DNA of 64,000 nt from Methylobacterium sp. CB376. Lineage in GTDB: Bacteria > Pseudomonadota > Alphaproteobacteria > Rhizobiales > Beijerinckiaceae. Made by a program: the position numbers and the translations under genes. This document shows positions 8,812 through 17,891 of the stretch, piece after piece. The notes under the pieces were generated by a model. That model was given only the letters and a program-made list of their open reading frames with translations. It did no database searches and was not told the origin of the DNA. Every line of letters begins with the position of its first letter. Within the stretch, counting starts at the first letter, position 1. The DNA is taken from the NCBI RefSeq assembly GCF_029714205.1, contig NZ_CP121648.1, positions 4,725,001 through 4,789,000 of the forward strand, in the 5' to 3' direction.

Positions 8812-9552
8812 ATGCAGTGGAGCGATGAGGGCCTCGTCCTCGGGGCACGGCGGCTGGGCGAGACGGGCGTGGTGCTCGAACTGATGACGGCCGCGCACGG
8901 GCGCCACCTCGGCCTCGTCCATGGCGGGCGCTCGCGCCGGATGCAGCCGGTGCTCCAGCCCGGCAACCGGGTGCGCGCGGTCTGGCGGGCGCGGCTCGAC
9001 GACGGCCTCGGCAGCTTCGCGGTCGAGCCGCTGGACAGCGCGGCCGGCCGCCTGATCGGGTCGCGCCTCGCCCTCTACGGCCTCGCCCACGCCGCCGCGC
9101 TCCTGCGGCTCCTGCCGGAGCGCGACCCGCATCCGGGACTCTACGAGGCCGCCCGGGTGCTGATCGACCACCTCGCCGACGCGGCGATCGCGCCACCCCT
9201 GATGGTGCGGTTCGAACTCGCCGTGCTCGCCGAACTCGGCTTCGGCCTCGATCTCTCGGCCTGCGCGGCGACCGGCTCCAACGCCTACCTCGCCTATGTC
9301 TCGCCCAAGAGCGGCCGGGCGGTGAGCGCCGCCGCCGGCGAGCCCTGGCGCGACAGGCTGCTCGCCCTGCCGGACTTCCTGGTGGCGCGCGAGGCCGGCG
9401 GCACCGGCGCCACGCCCACCGCCCGGGACGTTCGCCAGGGATTTACCTTGACGGGATATTTCCTCGACCAGCACGTCTGGGCGCCGCGCGGCCTCGCGCC
9501 GCCCGAGGCGCGCGAGCGATTCGTCGCACTCGGCACCGCGGATGCGGGCTGA
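8812..9552 (+). CDS. recO: DNA repair protein RecO
   Basis: A 246-residue RecO, the recombination mediator that works with RecF and RecR to load RecA on SSB-coated DNA. The N-terminal OB-fold begins [19 protein letters not shown], typical of alphaproteobacterial RecO. The middle has [16 protein letters not shown] helices ([15 protein letters not shown]) and the C-terminus ends at a family-typical place. The zinc-finger cysteines found in many RecO proteins are reduced here to Cys residues near SACAATG. The ATG at 8812 was chosen over an extended open frame from 8515, which overlaps the divergent gene. parC follows after 66 bases; recO-parC adjacency suggests one transcript. Confidence 0.93.
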   Translation: MQWSDEGLVLGARRLGETGVVLELMTAAHGRHLGLVHGGRSRRMQPVLQPGNRVRAVWRARLDDGLGSFAVEPLDSAAGRLIGSRLALYGLAHAAALLRLLPERDPHPGLYEAARVLIDHLADAAIAPPLMVRFELAVLAELGFGLDLSACAATGSNAYLAYVSPKSGRAVSAAAGEPWRDRLLALPDFLVAREAGGTGATPTARDVRQGFTLTGYFLDQHVWAPRGLAPPEARERFVALGTADAG

Positions 9553-9618
9553 TGTTCGTGTTATGTTCCGCGCTTCCGAGCCGGACATCGTAGAGCTGTG
9601 GGGGGACAAGCGGGAGTC

Positions 9619-11865
9619 ATGGGCAAGCCGTTCGAGCCGCCATCCGACCGCGACGGGATCGAGAACGTCGAGCTGAAAACGGCGCTGGAGGAGCGCTACC
9701 TCGCCTACGCGCTCTCGACGATCATGCACCGCGCGCTGCCGGACGCGCGCGACGGGCTCAAGCCCGTCCACCGGCGCATCCTCTACGCGATGCGGATGCT
9801 GCGCCTCGACCCGGGCACCGCGCACAAGAAGTGCGCCCGCGTGGTCGGCGACGTGATCGGCAAGTACCACCCGCACGGCGACACGGCGGTCTACGACGCG
9901 CTGGTGCGCCTCGCGCAGGATTTCGCGCAGCGCTACCCGCTGGTCGACGGCCAGGGCAATTTCGGCAACATCGACGGCGACAACCCGGCGGCCCAGCGCT
10001 ACACCGAGTGCCGGATGACCGAGGTGGCGCGGCTCCTCCTGGACGGGATGGAGGAGGACGCGGTCGATTTCCGGCCGAACTACGACGGCCAGGAGGAGGA
10101 GCCGGTCGTGCTCCCGGCCGCCTTCCCGAACCTGCTCGCCAACGGCGCCCAGGGCATTGCGGTCGGCATGGCGACCTCGATCCCGCCCCACAACGCCGCC
10201 GAACTCTGCGACGCGGCGCTCTACCTCATTACCCACCCGACCGCGACCTCCGCGCAGCTGACGAGCTTCGTGAAGGGCCCGGACTTCCCGACCGGGGGCG
10301 TGGTGATCGACTCGGCCGAGGCCATCGCGGAGGCCTACCGGACCGGCCGCGGCGCCTTCCGGGTCCGCGCCCGCTGGACGCGGGAGGATCTCGGCCGCGG
10401 CCTCTGGCAGGTGGTGGTCACCGAGATCCCCTACGGCGTGCCGAAGGCGCGGCTCATCGAGAAGATGGCCGAGCTCCTGACCGAGAAGAAGCTGCCGCTC
10501 CTCGCCGATGTCCGGGACGAATCGGCGGAGGATGTCCGCATCGTGCTGGAGCCGCGCTCGCGCACGGTGGATCCGGTCGTGCTGATGGAATCGCTGTTCC
10601 GGCTCACCGAACTGGAGAGCCGCTTCTCCCTCAACATGAACGTGCTGATGAGCGGGCAGGTGCCCCGGGTCGTCGGCCTCGCCGAGGTGCTGCGCGAGTG
10701 GCTCGACCACCGCCGCACCGTGCTGCAGCGCCGCTCGCGCCACCGCCTCGGCCAGATCGAGCGGCGCCTGGAGATCCTGGGCGGCCTGCTCATCGTCTAT
10801 CTCGACCTCGACCAGGTGATCCGCATCATCCGCGAGGAGGACGAGCCCAAGGCCGAGCTGATGCGCCACTTCCAGCTCACCGAGGTGCAGGCGAACGCGA
10901 TCCTCGACACCCGCCTGCGCAGCCTGCGCAAGCTGGAGGAGATGGAGCTCAAGCGCGAGCAGGCCGCCCTGACCGCCGAGAAGGCGGATCTCGACGCGCT
11001 GCTCGACTCCGAGCCGCTGCAGTGGAAGTCGATCGCCGGCCAGGTGCGGGCGGTGAAGAAGACCTTCGGGCCCGAGACGGCGCTCGGCCGCCGCCGCACC
11101 ACCCTGGAGAACCCGCCCGACACCTCCGACCTCGACCTCGCCGAGGCGATGATCGAGCGCGAGCCGATCACCGTGATCGTGTCGCAGAAGGGCTGGATCC
11201 GGGCGCTCAAGGGCCACGTCGCCGATCTCTCGACCGTGCAGTTCAAGGGCGACGACGCGCTCAAGCTGAGCTTCCCGACCGAGACGACCGCGAAGCTCCT
11301 GGTTCTCGCCACCAACGGCAAGGTCTTCACCCTGGACGCGGCCAAGCTCCCGGGCGGGCGCGGCTTCGGCGACCCGATCCGCCTGATGGCCGATCTCGAC
11401 GAGGGCAGCGACATCGTCACGGTCTTCCCCTTCCGGGCGGGGGCGAAGCTCTTGTTCGGCACGAGCGACGGGCGCGGCTTCACCACGCTCGCGGACGGGC
11501 TGGTGGCGAATACCCGCAAGGGCAAGCAGGTCGTGGCCCTCGACGGCGCCGCCACGGTGACCCACTGCGTCGAGGCCGGGGCGGGCGACCACGTGGCGGT
11601 CTGCGGCGAGAACCGCCTGCTGGTGGTCTTCCCGCTCACCGAGATCCCCGACATGGCCCGCGGCAAGGGCGTCCGGCTGCAGCGCTACCGGGAGAGCACG
11701 CTCGCCTATCTGAGCGTCTTCAGGCTCGCCGAGGGCCTGAGCTGGCCCGACAGCGCTGGGCGCACGCGCACCGTCGTCGGCGAGGAACTGGCGAAGTGGG
11801 TGGGCCACCGCGGCACCGTCGGCGCGATGGCGCCGCGGGGCTTCCCGCGCAGCAACCGGCCGTAG
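9619..11865 (+). CDS. parC: DNA topoisomerase IV subunit A
   Basis: A 748-residue ParC. With ParE (encoded at 48.7 kb in this window) it decatenates daughter chromosomes and relaxes supercoils in an ATP-dependent way. The breakage-reunion domain starts at [17 protein letters not shown], the active-site Tyr is at residue 128 in [10 protein letters not shown], and the C-terminal beta-pinwheel repeats follow from about residue 500. The ATG at 9619 has GGGAG a few bases upstream. The [14 protein letters not shown] segment is the quinolone-pocket region. A perfect 12-bp hairpin (11877-11903) and a copy of the dispersed repeat separate it from the convergent acyl-CoA synthetase gene. Confidence 0.96.
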   Translation: MGKPFEPPSDRDGIENVELKTALEERYLAYALSTIMHRALPDARDGLKPVHRRILYAMRMLRLDPGTAHKKCARVVGDVIGKYHPHGDTAVYDALVRLAQDFAQRYPLVDGQGNFGNIDGDNPAAQRYTECRMTEVARLLLDGMEEDAVDFRPNYDGQEEEPVVLPAAFPNLLANGAQGIAVGMATSIPPHNAAELCDAALYLITHPTATSAQLTSFVKGPDFPTGGVVIDSAEAIAEAYRTGRGAFRVRARWTREDLGRGLWQVVVTEIPYGVPKARLIEKMAELLTEKKLPLLADVRDESAEDVRIVLEPRSRTVDPVVLMESLFRLTELESRFSLNMNVLMSGQVPRVVGLAEVLREWLDHRRTVLQRRSRHRLGQIERRLEILGGLLIVYLDLDQVIRIIREEDEPKAELMRHFQLTEVQANAILDTRLRSLRKLEEMELKREQAALTAEKADLDALLDSEPLQWKSIAGQVRAVKKTFGPETALGRRRTTLENPPDTSDLDLAEAMIEREPITVIVSQKGWIRALKGHVADLSTVQFKGDDALKLSFPTETTAKLLVLATNGKVFTLDAAKLPGGRGFGDPIRLMADLDEGSDIVTVFPFRAGAKLLFGTSDGRGFTTLADGLVANTRKGKQVVALDGAATVTHCVEAGAGDHVAVCGENRLLVVFPLTEIPDMARGKGVRLQRYRESTLAYLSVFRLAEGLSWPDSAGRTRTVVGEELAKWVGHRGTVGAMAPRGFPRSNRP

Positions 11866-11876
11866 CCGAGACGGAA

Positions 11877-11903
11877 CCAGCGGTCATGGGACATGACCGC
11901 TGG
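11877..11903. terminator. Perfect 12-bp hairpin after parC
   Basis: CCAGCGGTCATG and CATGACCGCTGG are exact inverted copies around the loop GGA, 11 bases after the parC stop. There is no T-run, so a standard intrinsic terminator is doubtful. It may stabilise the mRNA end or serve a rho-dependent end. It directly precedes a dispersed repeat copy. Confidence 0.5.
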
Positions 11904-11907
11904 GATC

Positions 11908-12028
11908 ATCCGACATCCGGTTGATGGCTTCGCCATCTCCCATTTCGGCAAGGCGGATGTTGTCTTCGCTCAGGCGCCGTGCGGGCTCGTGATCCGGGAT
12001 CCGCTTCGATCAAGCGGATCCCGGATCA
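11908..12028 (+). repeat. Dispersed modular palindromic repeat, copy A
   Basis: Complete copy. Module 1 is an imperfect palindrome from CATCCGGTTGATGG to AAGGCGGATG. A linker with TTCGCTCAGGCGCC follows. Module 3 is a palindrome, GATCCGGGATCCGCT...AGCGGATCCCGGATC. It lies between the convergent genes parC and the acyl-CoA synthetase, and its last three bases are the stop codon of the latter. Confidence 0.85.
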
Positions 12029-13804
12029 GACCCGCACGTCCCCGCCCACGATGCGCCCGTGCAGCTCCGCGTCGAGCGGCACGTAGGCCCCCTGCGCGGC
12101 GTCGTCGAAATAGAGCGGGTCGCCCGTCCGCGCCGGATCGAACCCCGCCTCGACCAGCGCCTGCTTCTTCTGCTTGAAGGTCTCGGTGATCTCGAAATCC
12201 CGGCACAGCCGCAGGAAGAGCGGGCGCGCGTAGGCGGGCAGTTCGGCGGCGAGATGCGCCCGCAGGCCGGCGAGCTCGAAGCCCTCCGCCACGGTCAGCG
12301 CCGCCATGCCGGCGCGCCCCTCCGTGCCCGGGACGGCGACCCCGTACACCACCGCCTCGGTCACGCCCGGCGCCCGCGCGAGCGCCGCCGCCACCTCCGT
12401 CGTCGCCACGTTCTCGCCCTTCCAGCGGAAGGTGTCCCCGACCCGGTCCACGAAGCTGTAGAAGCCCTGCCGGTCGACCCGCATCAGGTCCCCGGTGCGG
12501 AACCACGCGTCGCCGGGGGCGAACACGTCGCGCAGGACCTTGGCCTCGCTCGCCGCCTTGCTGGTATAGCCCTCGAAGCGCTGGCTGCCGACCTCGCGCG
12601 CGAGGCGCCCGATCAGCTCCCCGGCCTCGCCCGGCGGGCAGCGCAGACAGAGCCCGTCCGGGCCGCGGGCCGGCGCGCCGGTCTCCGGATCGTGCCGGAC
12701 GAGGGCGGCCGGGGAGGAATGCGCCAGGAAGGGCGGCACCCGCCCGACCGCACCAACCCGGCCCTCGACGTTGCAGAGAGAGAGGGTGCCCTCGGTCGCG
12801 GCGTAGAATTCGAGGATGCGGGGGATCGCGAACCGCGCCTGGAACGCCTCCCAGATCTCGGGGCGCAGCCCGTTGCCGGTGGCGAGGCGCAGCGCGTGGG
12901 CGCGCTCCAGCGGGTGGGCGGGCGCGTTCAGCAGGTAGCGGCAGAGTTCGCCGATGTACTGGATGATGGTGCAGCGTTCCGCGACCACGTCGTCCCAGAA
13001 GCGACGGGCCGAGAAGCGCTCGCGCAGCACGGCGGCGCCGCCGCCCACGATCACGCTCCCGGGCGCCACCACGCCGCCGACGCTGTGGTACATCGGCAGG
13101 CAGCTGTAGAGCCGGTCCGTCGCTCCGGTCGCGTTGAGGCCCGCGAACCAGTGGCTCCAGGTCATCACCCGGTGGTGGCTCACCCGGGCGGCCTTCGGCA
13201 GGCCGGTCGTGCCCGAGGTGTAGATGTAGAGGGCGGTGTCCGCCAGCGTGACGCCGCGCTCCTCGGCCGCCGCGAAGGGGCCCGGGTCGAGCGCCTCGAG
13301 GGCTCCCGCGAGGTCGTCCGCCCAGAGCAGGCGCGGCCGCTCGGCGAGGTGCGGCGCGGCGCCCTCGCAGGCGGCCCGCAGCTCCGGCCCGACGATCAGG
13401 TGCGAGGGCGAGGCCGCCGCGATGCAATGGGCGAGGCCCGCCCCGGTGAGGTGGGTGTTGAGCAGGGCGACCCGCACGCCGACCCGGCTCAGCCCGAGCC
13501 AGGCCGCCATCGTGTCGGGCCCGTTCGGCAGCATCAGGCCGACCGCGGCGCCGGGCCCGAGACCCTGCGCCAGGGCCCAGCGGGCGTAGCGCCGGCACAG
13601 CGCGGCGAGGCCCGCGTGGCTGAGGCGCCCCCGCTCGCCGATCAGGGCCGGGGCCTCGCCGTGGCGCTCGCCGAGTTCGTCGATCACCCGCGGCAGGGTG
13701 CGCCAGGGCTGCTGGCCGATGCGCGCCGTGCGCTCCAGCGCCCCGAGCCACCCGCCCGCGGCGGATGAGCCCGCCCGGGCCACGGCCGCACCTGCGCTCA
13801 TCAT
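12026..13804 (-). CDS. Long-chain (FATP-type) acyl-CoA synthetase
   Basis: A 592-residue AMP-forming acyl-CoA synthetase that activates long- or very-long-chain fatty acids with ATP and CoA. The P-loop YIYTSGTTGLPKA lies near residue 195, GNGLRPEIWE and YAATEG form motif A5, and TGDL the adenylate motif. The C-terminal EITETFKQKKQALVEAGFDP matches the fatty-acid transport protein (SLC27/FATP) subgroup rather than classical FadD. The start at 13804 (or the next ATG at 13801) has GGGGAG about eight bases upstream. Its stop codon lies in the last bases of repeat copy A. It is divergent from the methionine gene metY and has no other fatty-acid gene nearby. Confidence 0.9.
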   Translation of the reverse strand: MMSAGAAVARAGSSAAGGWLGALERTARIGQQPWRTLPRVIDELGERHGEAPALIGERGRLSHAGLAALCRRYARWALAQGLGPGAAVGLMLPNGPDTMAAWLGLSRVGVRVALLNTHLTGAGLAHCIAAASPSHLIVGPELRAACEGAAPHLAERPRLLWADDLAGALEALDPGPFAAAEERGVTLADTALYIYTSGTTGLPKAARVSHHRVMTWSHWFAGLNATGATDRLYSCLPMYHSVGGVVAPGSVIVGGGAAVLRERFSARRFWDDVVAERCTIIQYIGELCRYLLNAPAHPLERAHALRLATGNGLRPEIWEAFQARFAIPRILEFYAATEGTLSLCNVEGRVGAVGRVPPFLAHSSPAALVRHDPETGAPARGPDGLCLRCPPGEAGELIGRLAREVGSQRFEGYTSKAASEAKVLRDVFAPGDAWFRTGDLMRVDRQGFYSFVDRVGDTFRWKGENVATTEVAAALARAPGVTEAVVYGVAVPGTEGRAGMAALTVAEGFELAGLRAHLAAELPAYARPLFLRLCRDFEITETFKQKKQALVEAGFDPARTGDPLYFDDAAQGAYVPLDAELHGRIVGGDVRV

Positions 13805-14112
13805 CCGCCGAACTCCCCGCTCGCACCCGCTGCCCCGACCCTGCGGCGCAAGGCTTAAGCAAGGCTTGCGGCGCGTGCGACGCCGCGCGCTCCCGCGCTC
13901 CGAGCGATCTGCGAAAGACATTCTTCAGCATGCGGCCGGTTCCCGCCCGACGAGCCCGGTTTTCCGCGCGGGCGGGAAGCAAGCCGCAAGGATATGGCGG
14001 TCAGTCTTCTGCCCGCGACGGCCTGCACCGGAGCGATCGTCCGATTCTGAGACATCCGGGTCGGTTCGGCGCTTGCAGGGCGGGGCGCACGAGGTTTCCC
14101 AAGGACGACGCC
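13805..14112. promoter_or_regulatory. Divergent control region between acyl-CoA synthetase and metY
   Basis: This 308-base region must hold both promoters. A 10-bp inverted repeat, TTCCCGCCCG (13940-13949) and CGGGCGGGAA (13969-13978), would form a stable hairpin in the metY leader. I looked for the SAM-II riboswitch common before methionine genes in alphaproteobacteria and did not find its GCTAAA and TTAAA-type core. No SahR-like palindrome is present. Confidence 0.4.
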
Positions 14113-15411
14113 ATGCGGCCTGAGACGATCGCGATCCATGCCGGCTACGAGGACGATCCGACGACCAAGGCCGTCGCCGTCCCGATCTACCAGACCGCCG
14201 CCTACGCCTTCGACAGCGCGGAGCACGGCGCCGCGCTGTTCAACCTGGAAATGCCGGGCTACCGCTACAGCCGGATCGCCAACCCGACCAACGCGGTGCT
14301 GGAGCGCCGGGTGGCCGAACTGGAGGGCGGGGTGGCGGCGCTCAGCGTCGCGACCGGCCAGGCGGCCCTGCACTACGCCATCGCGACGCTGGCCGATTGC
14401 GGCGGCAACATCGTCTCGGTGCCGCAGCTCTACGGCACCACCCACACCCTCTTCGCGCATGTCCTGCCCCGCCAGGGCATCCACACGCGCTTCGCCGCGA
14501 GCGACGCGCCCGAGGCGGTCGCCCGCCTGATCGATGCCGACACCCGCGCGGTCTATTGCGAGAGCATCGGCAACCCGGCCGGCAACATCTGCGACATCGC
14601 CGCCCTCGCCGAGGTGGCGCACGCCCACGGCGTGCCCCTGGTGGTCGACAACACGGTCGCGACGCCGATCCTGATGCGGCCCCTCGACCACGGGGCCGAC
14701 ATCGTGATCGCCTCGCTCACCAAGTTCATGGGCGGGCACGGCACCACGCTCGGCGGCATCATCGTGGATGGCGGGCGCTTCCCGTGGCTCGCCCATCCCG
14801 AGCGGTTCCCGATGTTCTGCAAGCCGGACGCGTCCTATCACGGCCTCGTATACGCGGAGAGGTTCGGGGCGAGCGCCTTCGCCGAGCGGGCGCGCAGCGT
14901 CTACCAGCGCACGACCGGCGCGGTGCTGGCCCCCTTCAGCGCCTTCCTGCTGCTGCAGGGCATCGAGACCGTGGCCCTGCGGGTCGAGCGCCACGTGGAG
15001 AATGCCCGCAAGGTCGCCGAATTCCTGCGCGACGATCCGCGGGTCGCCTGGGTGAACTACGCCGGCTTCCCCGACAGCCCGCACTACCCGATGGCGCGCA
15101 AGTACCTCGGCGGGCGGGCCTCCTCGCTCCTCACCTTCGGGGTGCAGGGGGGCTACGCGGGCGGGGCGGCCTTCTACGACGCCCTCACGCTGGTCAAGCG
15201 GCTCGTCAATATCGGGGACGCGAAGTCGCTCGCCTGCCACCCGGCCTCGACCACCCACCGGCAGATGTCGCCCGAGGAGCAGCGCCACGCGGGGGTGCTG
15301 CCGGAGGCGATCCGGCTCTCGGTCGGCATCGAGCACAGCGACGACATCCTGGCCGACCTCGACCAGGCGCTCGAGGCCGCGGGCCGCAGCCTGCTGCGCG
15401 CCGCCGAGTGA
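14113..15411 (+). CDS. metY: O-acetylhomoserine sulfhydrylase (MetY), PLP-dependent
   Basis: A 432-residue Cys/Met-metabolism PLP enzyme. It condenses O-acetylhomoserine with sulfide to give homocysteine (direct sulfhydrylation), in the cytoplasm. The N-terminus TIAIHAGYEDDPTTKAVAVP, the YRYSRIANPT motif and the Schiff-base Lys204 in SLTKFMGGHGTT are typical, and the GDAKSLACHPASTTH segment near the end marks the sulfhydrylase group. An AAGGA site lies eight bases before the ATG. The homoserine O-acyltransferase gene starts 17 bases after the stop, so the pair supplies both steps from homoserine to homocysteine. MetZ (O-succinyl form) is an alternative assignment because the partner enzyme's acyl donor is not certain. 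Confidence 0.92.
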   Translation: MRPETIAIHAGYEDDPTTKAVAVPIYQTAAYAFDSAEHGAALFNLEMPGYRYSRIANPTNAVLERRVAELEGGVAALSVATGQAALHYAIATLADCGGNIVSVPQLYGTTHTLFAHVLPRQGIHTRFAASDAPEAVARLIDADTRAVYCESIGNPAGNICDIAALAEVAHAHGVPLVVDNTVATPILMRPLDHGADIVIASLTKFMGGHGTTLGGIIVDGGRFPWLAHPERFPMFCKPDASYHGLVYAERFGASAFAERARSVYQRTTGAVLAPFSAFLLLQGIETVALRVERHVENARKVAEFLRDDPRVAWVNYAGFPDSPHYPMARKYLGGRASSLLTFGVQGGYAGGAAFYDALTLVKRLVNIGDAKSLACHPASTTHRQMSPEEQRHAGVLPEAIRLSVGIEHSDDILADLDQALEAAGRSLLRAAE

Positions 15412-15428
15412 GCGGGAGCCGCCGCGCG

Positions 15429-16375
15429 ATGCTCAAGCCCGCCACCCCGCCGCTCGCCCGGGCGGGCCGGCCGCGGCCGGCCGCGCCCCGCGACCGCCTA
15501 ACGGTCGGTCTCCTCAACAACATGCCGGACGCCGCGCTCGCCGCGACGGACCGCCAATTCTCCGCCCTGCTCGGGCGCGAGGTGCGCCTGCTGCGCTTCC
15601 ACCTGCCGGAGATCGCCCGCGGGCCCGAGGCCCGGGACATGCTGGCGCCCCTCTCGGCGCCGGCCGACGCCCTGGAGGGCGCCGGGCTCGACGCGCTCAT
15701 CGTCACGGGCTGCGAGCCGCGCGCGGCCGACCTGCGCGACGAGCCCTACTGGCCGGCCCTGGCCGGCGTGATCGACTGGGCGCGCGACCACACGGTCTCG
15801 ACGCTGTTCTCGTGCCTCGCGGCCCACGCGGCGGTGCTGCACCTCGACGGCATCGCCCGGCGGCGCATGGCGCGCAAGCGCTCCGGGATCTTCGCCTGCC
15901 GGCCGGTGGCGGCCCACCCGCTCCTCGCCGGGATGCCCGCGGTGCTGCCGGTGCCGCATTCCCGCTGGAACGACCTCGCCGAGGCGGATCTCGCCGCGTC
16001 CGGCTACCACGTGCTGACGCGCTCGGACGAGGCGGGGGTCGACCTGTTCGTGAAGCCCGAGCGCAGCCTGCTGGTCTTCCTGCAGGGCCACCCCGAATAC
16101 GACCCGGACAGCCTCGCCCGCGAGTACCGGCGCGACCTCAAGCGCTTCGGGCGCGGCGAGCGGGCCGAGCCCCCGGACCGCCCCGTCCACTACTTCGACC
16201 CTGAGATCGAGGCGGCGCTCGACGACCACGCCCGGGGCGGGTGGGCGGGGAGCCGTCCTGCGCGCCGCCCGCCGCGCCGGCCTGGCCGCCGGTGGCCGCG
16301 CAGCTGTTCCGGAACTGGCTCTCCCTCGTGGCGACCCGCCGGGGCGCCCGGGCCGGCGCCGCGGCGGCGCCGTGA
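15429..16375 (+). CDS. metA: Homoserine O-acyltransferase (MetA/HTS family), apparent frameshift
   Basis: Transfers a succinyl or acetyl group to homoserine, the first committed step of methionine synthesis. Signatures are LLNNMPDAALAATDRQF at the start, Cys129 in TLFSCLAAH, PHSRWNDL, and His221/Glu223 in QGHPEYD. The frame opened at ATG 15429 reads correctly through HYFDPEIEAALDDHARGG (about 16240). After that the family-like ending PAWPPVAAQLFRNWLSLVA is in another frame and stops at 16375. One missing base in the G/C-rich tract at 16231-16250 explains this. The TGA at 16373-16375 overlaps the GTG of the next gene, which supports that stop as the real end. This may be a base-calling error or a true lesion near the C-terminus. 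Confidence 0.82.
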
Positions 16376-17742
16376 CCGTCCGGCCACCCGCCCGGCTCGC
16401 CCGGCTGCTCACCGGCTCGGCGGCCCTCGCGGCCATCCGCCTCGGCGGCGCGGGCTTCGGCTTCGTCGCCCAGGCCTTCCTCGCCCGTTTCGTGGGCGCC
16501 CACGACCTCGGCCTGTTCTACGCGGCGACGAGCCTCGCGATCGTGGCCGGTCTCCTCGCGACCCAGGGCTACACGCAGATCGCCTCGCGCTTCGCGGCCC
16601 GCTACCGGTCGCCGGCCCGCCGGCGCCTGTTCGCCGCCTTCGTGGCGACGGCGCGCCGGGACAGCCTCGCGGCCGCCGCCCTGTTCTCGGGGCTGATCGC
16701 CGGGGCGAGCCTGCTCGCGCCGGGCCTCGACGCCACGACGCGCCATTGCGGGCTGCTGGCGGGCCTGCTCGTCCTGGCGACGACGAGCCTGACCCTGTTC
16801 ACCAATCTCGCCGGCGCGATCCGGCTGTTCGGCCTGTGCTACGTGCCCGAGGGGATCGTGCGGCCGGCCGTCTTCCTGGTCCTCGTGGTCGGGCTGCGCC
16901 TCGCCTGGCCGGGAGCGACGGGCGACGCCGTCACGGCCCTGTTCACGGGACTGACCGTCCTGATCGCCGTGGTGCAGCTCCGGCTGCTCCTGCCCCACCT
17001 GCCGCCCCGGCGCGCGCCGGGACGGAGCGCGCGCCGGCTCAGGCGGCGCTGGCGGCGCGAGGCGCATTCCCTGATGCTGCTCTCGATCTACACCAACATC
17101 TTCGCGGATCTCGGCATCCTCTGCGTGACGCCGTTCCTGCCGAAGGCCGAGGTGGCGGTGTTCGGCCTCTGCCTCAAGCTCGCGCTCCTGGTCGGCTACG
17201 TCGTCCAGGTGACGCAGCAGATGGCGGTGCCGGACCTCGCCGATGCCCGCCGGGCGGGCGACCACGCGGCGATGCGCCGGATCGTGTGCCGCTCGCTCGC
17301 CCTGCCCGGCGCCGCGACGCTGGCGGCCCTCGCCGCGGTCCTGGTCGCGGGCGCGCCGCTCCTCTCGCTGTTCGGCCCCGAATTCCCGCACGGCGCCGCG
17401 GCGCTCGCCATCCTGGTCGGCAGCCAGCTCCTGCGCGCCCTCGCCGGACCGAGCGCCCACCTGGTGACCCTCACGGGCGCGCAGGGGCTCAACGCGCGGC
17501 TCTGCGTTCTCGCCCTGCTGGTCCTGGTGGCGGCCAATCTCGCGCTGACGCCCGCCTTCGGCGTGACCGGCGCCGCCGGCGCGGTCCTCGCGAGCTACGC
17601 CGCCTGGATCCTCGCCACCGCGCTCGTCCTGCGCCGGCTCGGGGAGATCCGCACCGACGCGCTCTCGCTCCTGCCGGGCGCGCGGAGGGCCGCGCCGACG
17701 CGGGAGGGAGCCCGGGGCCGCGCCGTCCTGAGCGGGGGGTGA
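16372..17742 (+). CDS. Wzx-like polysaccharide / lipid-linked flippase
   Basis: A 456-residue inner-membrane protein with about 12 hydrophobic helices of the MOP (polysaccharide transport) superfamily. It resembles oligosaccharide flippases that move lipid-linked sugar units to the outer leaflet. Visible features are the LAAIRLGGAGFGFVAQAFLA start, VGAHDLGLFYAATS after helix 1, and repeated Arg-rich cytoplasmic loops (RRAPGRSARRLRRRWRR). The GTG start overlaps the preceding stop (GTGA), pointing to translational coupling with the homoserine acyltransferase gene, an unexpected partner. No glycosyltransferase or polymerase lies nearby, so the substrate is unknown. Confidence 0.82.
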   Translation: MTVRPPARLARLLTGSAALAAIRLGGAGFGFVAQAFLARFVGAHDLGLFYAATSLAIVAGLLATQGYTQIASRFAARYRSPARRRLFAAFVATARRDSLAAAALFSGLIAGASLLAPGLDATTRHCGLLAGLLVLATTSLTLFTNLAGAIRLFGLCYVPEGIVRPAVFLVLVVGLRLAWPGATGDAVTALFTGLTVLIAVVQLRLLLPHLPPRRAPGRSARRLRRRWRREAHSLMLLSIYTNIFADLGILCVTPFLPKAEVAVFGLCLKLALLVGYVVQVTQQMAVPDLADARRAGDHAAMRRIVCRSLALPGAATLAALAAVLVAGAPLLSLFGPEFPHGAAALAILVGSQLLRALAGPSAHLVTLTGAQGLNARLCVLALLVLVAANLALTPAFGVTGAAGAVLASYAAWILATALVLRRLGEIRTDALSLLPGARRAAPTREGARGRAVLSGG

Positions 17743-17891
17743 GGGCCGGACGCGCCCGCGCGGCCGGCACCTCCGGGCGCGGCGCGCCGCCGCGCGCCGG
17801 GGACAGCGGATCACGCCCGCCCTTGCCAGCCGGCCGCGCCTGCCTCACGCAGGGGCCGAGGCCGCCGGTCCGGCGGCGGGGAGGGACGGTG

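Noticed and set aside
7621..11808. A very long minus-strand open frame covering recO and parC
   Set aside because: It is opposite to well-recognised genes, has His/Arg/Ala-rich composition and no family resemblance; it is a shadow of the plus-strand codon bias.
13805..14112. SAM-II riboswitch before metY
   Set aside because: I looked for its conserved TTAAA and GCTAAA-like core and did not find it; only an ordinary hairpin is present.
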